From: Bacillota bacterium | Lineage (GTDB): Bacteria > Bacillota > Clostridia > Tissierellales > Sedimentibacteraceae | Assembly (NCBI GenBank): GCA_029239575.1 | Contig: JARBUP010000009.1 | Coordinates: 1 to 23,047 of the forward strand | Reading direction: 5' to 3' | Length of the DNA: 23,047 nucleotides | Shown: positions 20,094 to 23,047 of the stretch, piece by piece | How positions within the stretch are numbered: the first letter of the stretch is position 1 | How the letters are laid out: each line of letters starts with the position of its first letter | The notes under the pieces: generated by a model | Seen by the model: only the letters and a program-made list of their open reading frames with translations | Database searches by the model: none | Told to the model about the DNA's origin: nothing | Translations under genes and position numbers: made by a program

Positions 20094-23047
20094 TTTATTA
20101 TCCTCTCAAGTTTAGCTAAATTTTCAATACTTACATCTAAATAACTTGATGCTTCTATATTTAAATCATATGAAATATTTTTACCTAAAAACGGAAATCT
20201 TGGTGTTATTAGTACTTCTCCAAGTCTTTTTACGGAAAGATTTTTTTCAAATAATTCCTGATATTCAGATTCTAAAGCATTGAGTATTCTTTTTGTATTT
20301 TGTAAGCATACCATGGATAAATTATAGATATCTTCATTTGAAGCACCGCTTATGAATACAGGAGCAACATAAGGAAGTATTAAATTAATAGATGGTATTA
20401 AATTAGTTTGAGTTTCTTCTCCAGAAGAAATACCATCTCCTCCTAAGAACGGATACATTAAATTTTCATTAAACCACATTCTTAAATTTGGTATGAAATA
20501 TGCGCAGTCAATGTCTCGTTCCTGCATTGCCATTAAATCTTTTCCTCTACCTGACATTATTCCAACTATAATTTTTTGTACTTTAATATCTTCAGATTTA
20601 ACTAGTGGTTCAACTATTTTTATTCTATATCCTTTGTGCATTAAATCATCCACTAATATAACAGGTCGGTTAAATGATTTAATAGTTTTCATTTGGTTTT
20701 GTAAAGGTGAATAAAAAGGATATTCAGTTATTTTAAAATGCCTTACATCTGATTCAAATACTTTTTCTGTATGCAGTGATTTAGTAACTGTATTTGGAAC
20801 AACCATACCTTTTAATATATTACCAAAAGGAACACACATACTTTCTCCTAAAACTCTTGGAGTTTGTTCTTCATCGGTAACTTTATTTAATTCACAAACC
20901 TTTTGTATCAAAGTTTGATTTATCATATCATTGTCAAATGATAAAACTAAATTTCCTTTGTAAAGTTTCGTCATAGCCTTTTGTAGTGATTTTCTTGAAG
21001 TTACTATTGCTTGATGCACTTTTTTATTGTTACTTAAAGGTTCTTTTATAAATGATTCAAGATTAAGGGTTAAACATATAGGAAATTTCATATCAACATG
21101 ATAAACAGCCATGTTTAATTTATTATCAACTAATTTTTCAAAACCTTGAAGCTCGAGAGTTTCATAAACTGCTTCAGAATTATTATTTAACATTGTATTA
21201 AAATATAAAGCATATGTGAAATCATTCTTCAAACAATGTGCTAATGTTTCTGTAAGTATTATTTGTTCAAGATTATCATAAATAGTTCCTGGACTAATAT
21301 AAATTCCATCTATTATAACAATTCGTCCTGATGTTTGCTCTCTTAAATAATTTGCAATGTATTCACTTTTAAATTCAGTAAATATTTCAGAAGAGCTAAT
21401 ATTATGAAAAGCTGCAAACCCCAAAAGTTTATTAGAATTTTTACCATCCCTAATAACTGCTAAGCTTATTTTTTTCGAAATTAACTTTTCTCCGATATTT
21501 TCATATAAATTTGTATGCATGAAAATATAATGACCTATTTCATCAACTATATTTTTACTTATGTCTTCTACTATTTCTACATTAAATGGTTTAGCTTTTA
21601 ATACACTTTTATATTGTGGTTCCCTTAAATATAAGTTTTTATCATATATAAAACTTTGGGCCATAGGATCTATTAAATTAGAAATATCCCTATTATTGTC
21701 TATATTATCCCTTATTTGAGTTGAACTTATATCTTCTAAATAAACAGGAAGAGAAAGTTCAACAACTTGACCTTTAATTCTATTTTTAGAATCTTCAAAT
21801 TTCTTATTAGAACTTACGGACATTTCTTGAACAACTCTTTTAAATACAACATGGTTAAAACTATGGATTGATGTTTTAGTTGGTCGTTGTTTGTAAGCAG
21901 ATGCATTAATAATAACATCACTACCAACTACAATATAAACATTTTTATCATCAAATATTTTCCTTAAATTTATTAAATCATCATTATTAGTTAAATTTAC
22001 AGGAATTTCATCAGGAAACAAATATACATCAAGTTCATCTGCAATGGACATATTAATAATTTGTCTTCTAATTAATCGTGGTTGTACTCTTTTAGACCAA
22101 GAAAATTCATCAACAGCTAAATACACTTCAAAACCCATATTTCTTATTTCTGAAACAATACCTTTATGACTAAGTGAAAACGGATCAAATGTTCCTGGGA
22201 AAAAGGCTATGTTTTTATTTTCTTGTATGTTAAAATCTCCATTATAAAAATTATAATCACTGATAAATCTATAAATGTGATTAAATGATGCGGAGTTGTT
22301 AAAGAAAAACAAATCCCCCAACTCTTTTTCATTAATCAAAGTCAATAATTTTTTATTTACATATGAAAATACTTTATGTTTTTCATTTAAATCCAATCTT
22401 TTGGAGCCAAATATATTTTGCCCTATAACAAGAAATGAATCCTGTTTTACTTGAATATTATGATTTGCAAGACCACTTAAAACAATTCCAAGCATTTTTA
22501 CTAATCTTTTTTCATATATTTCATCTAACTCAATAAATCTATTTTTATATTCTGGATAATATTGAACCATTATTCCAAATGTATTTATAGCTAATGAACT
22601 TGCTCTTTCATTAGAAGATTTGAATATATTGTTTAAGTCTATAATAAATTCATCAAGCTCTTTAGGATGCAAATGCATTACAAATCTGCCTAAATATTCA
22701 GGTATATATTTTGCAAACTGAAGTTCATCTATTTCAAGACCTTTAATTAACTCAAATGCCAATTCATTTCTTTGGTCGATGGATAAAAGAGGAGCTAAGA
22801 GTAGTAAAGAGTTTCCTGCTTTATTTCTAACAGATTCTTTTGCAGTTACTTTTACTAAGTTGCATAAATGTGTAGCCGTTTGCAAAAGTGTTACCTCATT
22901 AGAATTTTCAATATCATACATAATATATTCAATACTTATTGTTTTAACATTCCAATGTGTTGCAGCTTTTAAATTATTCAAAAACAAATCAGATGTCATA
23001 TTTTTTTTGCTCTTAATAAAACTTCTATATTGACTTACTATATCAGG
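20090..23047 (-). CDS. HEAT-like / NadD-like nucleotidyltransferase / GNAT / phosphoribosyltransferase fusion, 5' end outside window
   Basis: A protein of at least 969 residues from an ATG at 22999. The same frame stays open to the window edge (16 more codons) and no ribosome binding site precedes that ATG, so the gene probably continues beyond 23047. Numbering from the ATG, 1-250 are alpha-helical HEAT-like repeats. Residues 263-455 form a NadD-like nucleotidyltransferase with FPGTFDPFSLSHKG (267-280) and ISSTQIR (424-430); the usual first His of the HxGH signature is Ser275, while H278 is kept. Residues about 470-630 look like a GNAT acyltransferase. Residues about 670-880 resemble a type I phosphoribosyltransferase with VILVDDLMHKGYR (780-792). 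It heads an operon with the dehydrogenase-like and flavodoxin-like genes. Function unknown; nucleotide or cofactor metabolism is inferred. Confidence 0.75.
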   Translation of the reverse strand, partial: PDIVSQYRSFIKSKKNMTSDLFLNNLKAATHWNVKTISIEYIMYDIENSNEVTLLQTATHLCNLVKVTAKESVRNKAGNSLLLLAPLLSIDQRNELAFELIKGLEIDELQFAKYIPEYLGRFVMHLHPKELDEFIIDLNNIFKSSNERASSLAINTFGIMVQYYPEYKNRFIELDEIYEKRLVKMLGIVLSGLANHNIQVKQDSFLVIGQNIFGSKRLDLNEKHKVFSYVNKKLLTLINEKELGDLFFFNNSASFNHIYRFISDYNFYNGDFNIQENKNIAFFPGTFDPFSLSHKGIVSEIRNMGFEVYLAVDEFSWSKRVQPRLIRRQIINMSIADELDVYLFPDEIPVNLTNNDDLINLRKIFDDKNVYIVVGSDVIINASAYKQRPTKTSIHSFNHVVFKRVVQEMSVSSNKKFEDSKNRIKGQVVELSLPVYLEDISSTQIRDNIDNNRDISNLIDPMAQSFIYDKNLYLREPQYKSVLKAKPFNVEIVEDISKNIVDEIGHYIFMHTNLYENIGEKLISKKISLAVIRDGKNSNKLLGFAAFHNISSSEIFTEFKSEYIANYLREQTSGRIVIIDGIYISPGTIYDNLEQIILTETLAHCLKNDFTYALYFNTMLNNNSEAVYETLELQGFEKLVDNKLNMAVYHVDMKFPICLTLNLESFIKEPLSNNKKVHQAIVTSRKSLQKAMTKLYKGNLVLSFDNDMINQTLIQKVCELNKVTDEEQTPRVLGESMCVPFGNILKGMVVPNTVTKSLHTEKVFESDVRHFKITEYPFYSPLQNQMKTIKSFNRPVILVDDLMHKGYRIKIVEPLVKSEDIKVQKIIVGIMSGRGKDLMAMQERDIDCAYFIPNLRMWFNENLMYPFLGGDGISSGEETQTNLIPSINLILPYVAPVFISGASNEDIYNLSMVCLQNTKRILNALESEYQELFEKNLSVKRLGEVLITPRFPFLGKNISYDLNIEASSYLDVSIENLAKLERIIK

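Overview
The window looks like a low-GC, endospore-forming Clostridia genome, and a Sedimentibacter/Tissierellales-type anaerobe is my best guess. The grounds are strongly AT-rich intergenic DNA, AGGAGG-type ribosome binding sites with frequent TTG/GTG starts, sporulation-type peptidoglycan-binding proteins and a clostridial acetoin dehydrogenase cluster. Nearly all genes are on the minus strand. The exceptions are a SpoIID-like peptidoglycan-binding gene and two small tandem paralogues on the plus strand at the left.

Left part (1-6150): a pyridoxal/pyridoxamine kinase gene (-) with a clear terminator; a 451-residue protein (+) joining a SpoIID/LytB-like domain to three peptidoglycan-binding repeats; an RtcB-family RNA ligase (-); and a tandem pair of beta-sandwich (carboxypeptidase-regulatory-like) proteins (+). 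From memory of clostridial genomes, the SpoIID/PG-binding protein and the beta-sandwich proteins tend to be neighbours. Here they are separated by rtcB.

Middle part (6150-8144): guaB, encoding an IMP dehydrogenase of the Tritrichomonas-like (mycophenolate-insensitive) type, and a DUF1292 protein with a Cys-rich head. Each has its own terminator, and a palindrome lies over the probable guaB promoter.

Acetoin region (8330-16914): Lin0512-family gene, acoR, then acoA-acoB-acoX-acoC-acoL, all on the minus strand. AcoR is a sigma-54 enhancer-binding protein. Correctly spaced -24/-12 elements lie upstream both of acoA and of the Lin0512-acoR pair, so the regulator and the unknown Lin0512 protein probably belong to the same sigma-54 circuit. 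The enzymes would cleave acetoin to acetaldehyde and acetyl-CoA with NAD reduction: E1 alpha/beta (AcoAB), E2 (AcoC), E3 (AcoL), plus the NAD-kinase-like AcoX. A 13-bp hairpin separates the E1 genes from acoX-acoC-acoL, and a hairpin with flanking direct repeats and a cre-like match sits in the acoA leader.

Right part (16993-23047): a Nudix hydrolase, a nested-palindrome intergenic repeat, a flavodoxin-fold oxidoreductase with a Cys cluster, a degenerate lactate/malate dehydrogenase-like protein, and a very large protein combining HEAT-like helices, a NadD-like nucleotidyltransferase domain, a GNAT-like domain and a phosphoribosyltransferase-like domain. The large protein's reading frame stays open to the window edge. 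It overlaps the dehydrogenase-like gene by 4 bases. This operon is the least understood and most interesting content of the window; it looks like a nucleotide- or cofactor-handling pathway, but its substrate cannot be deduced from sequence alone.
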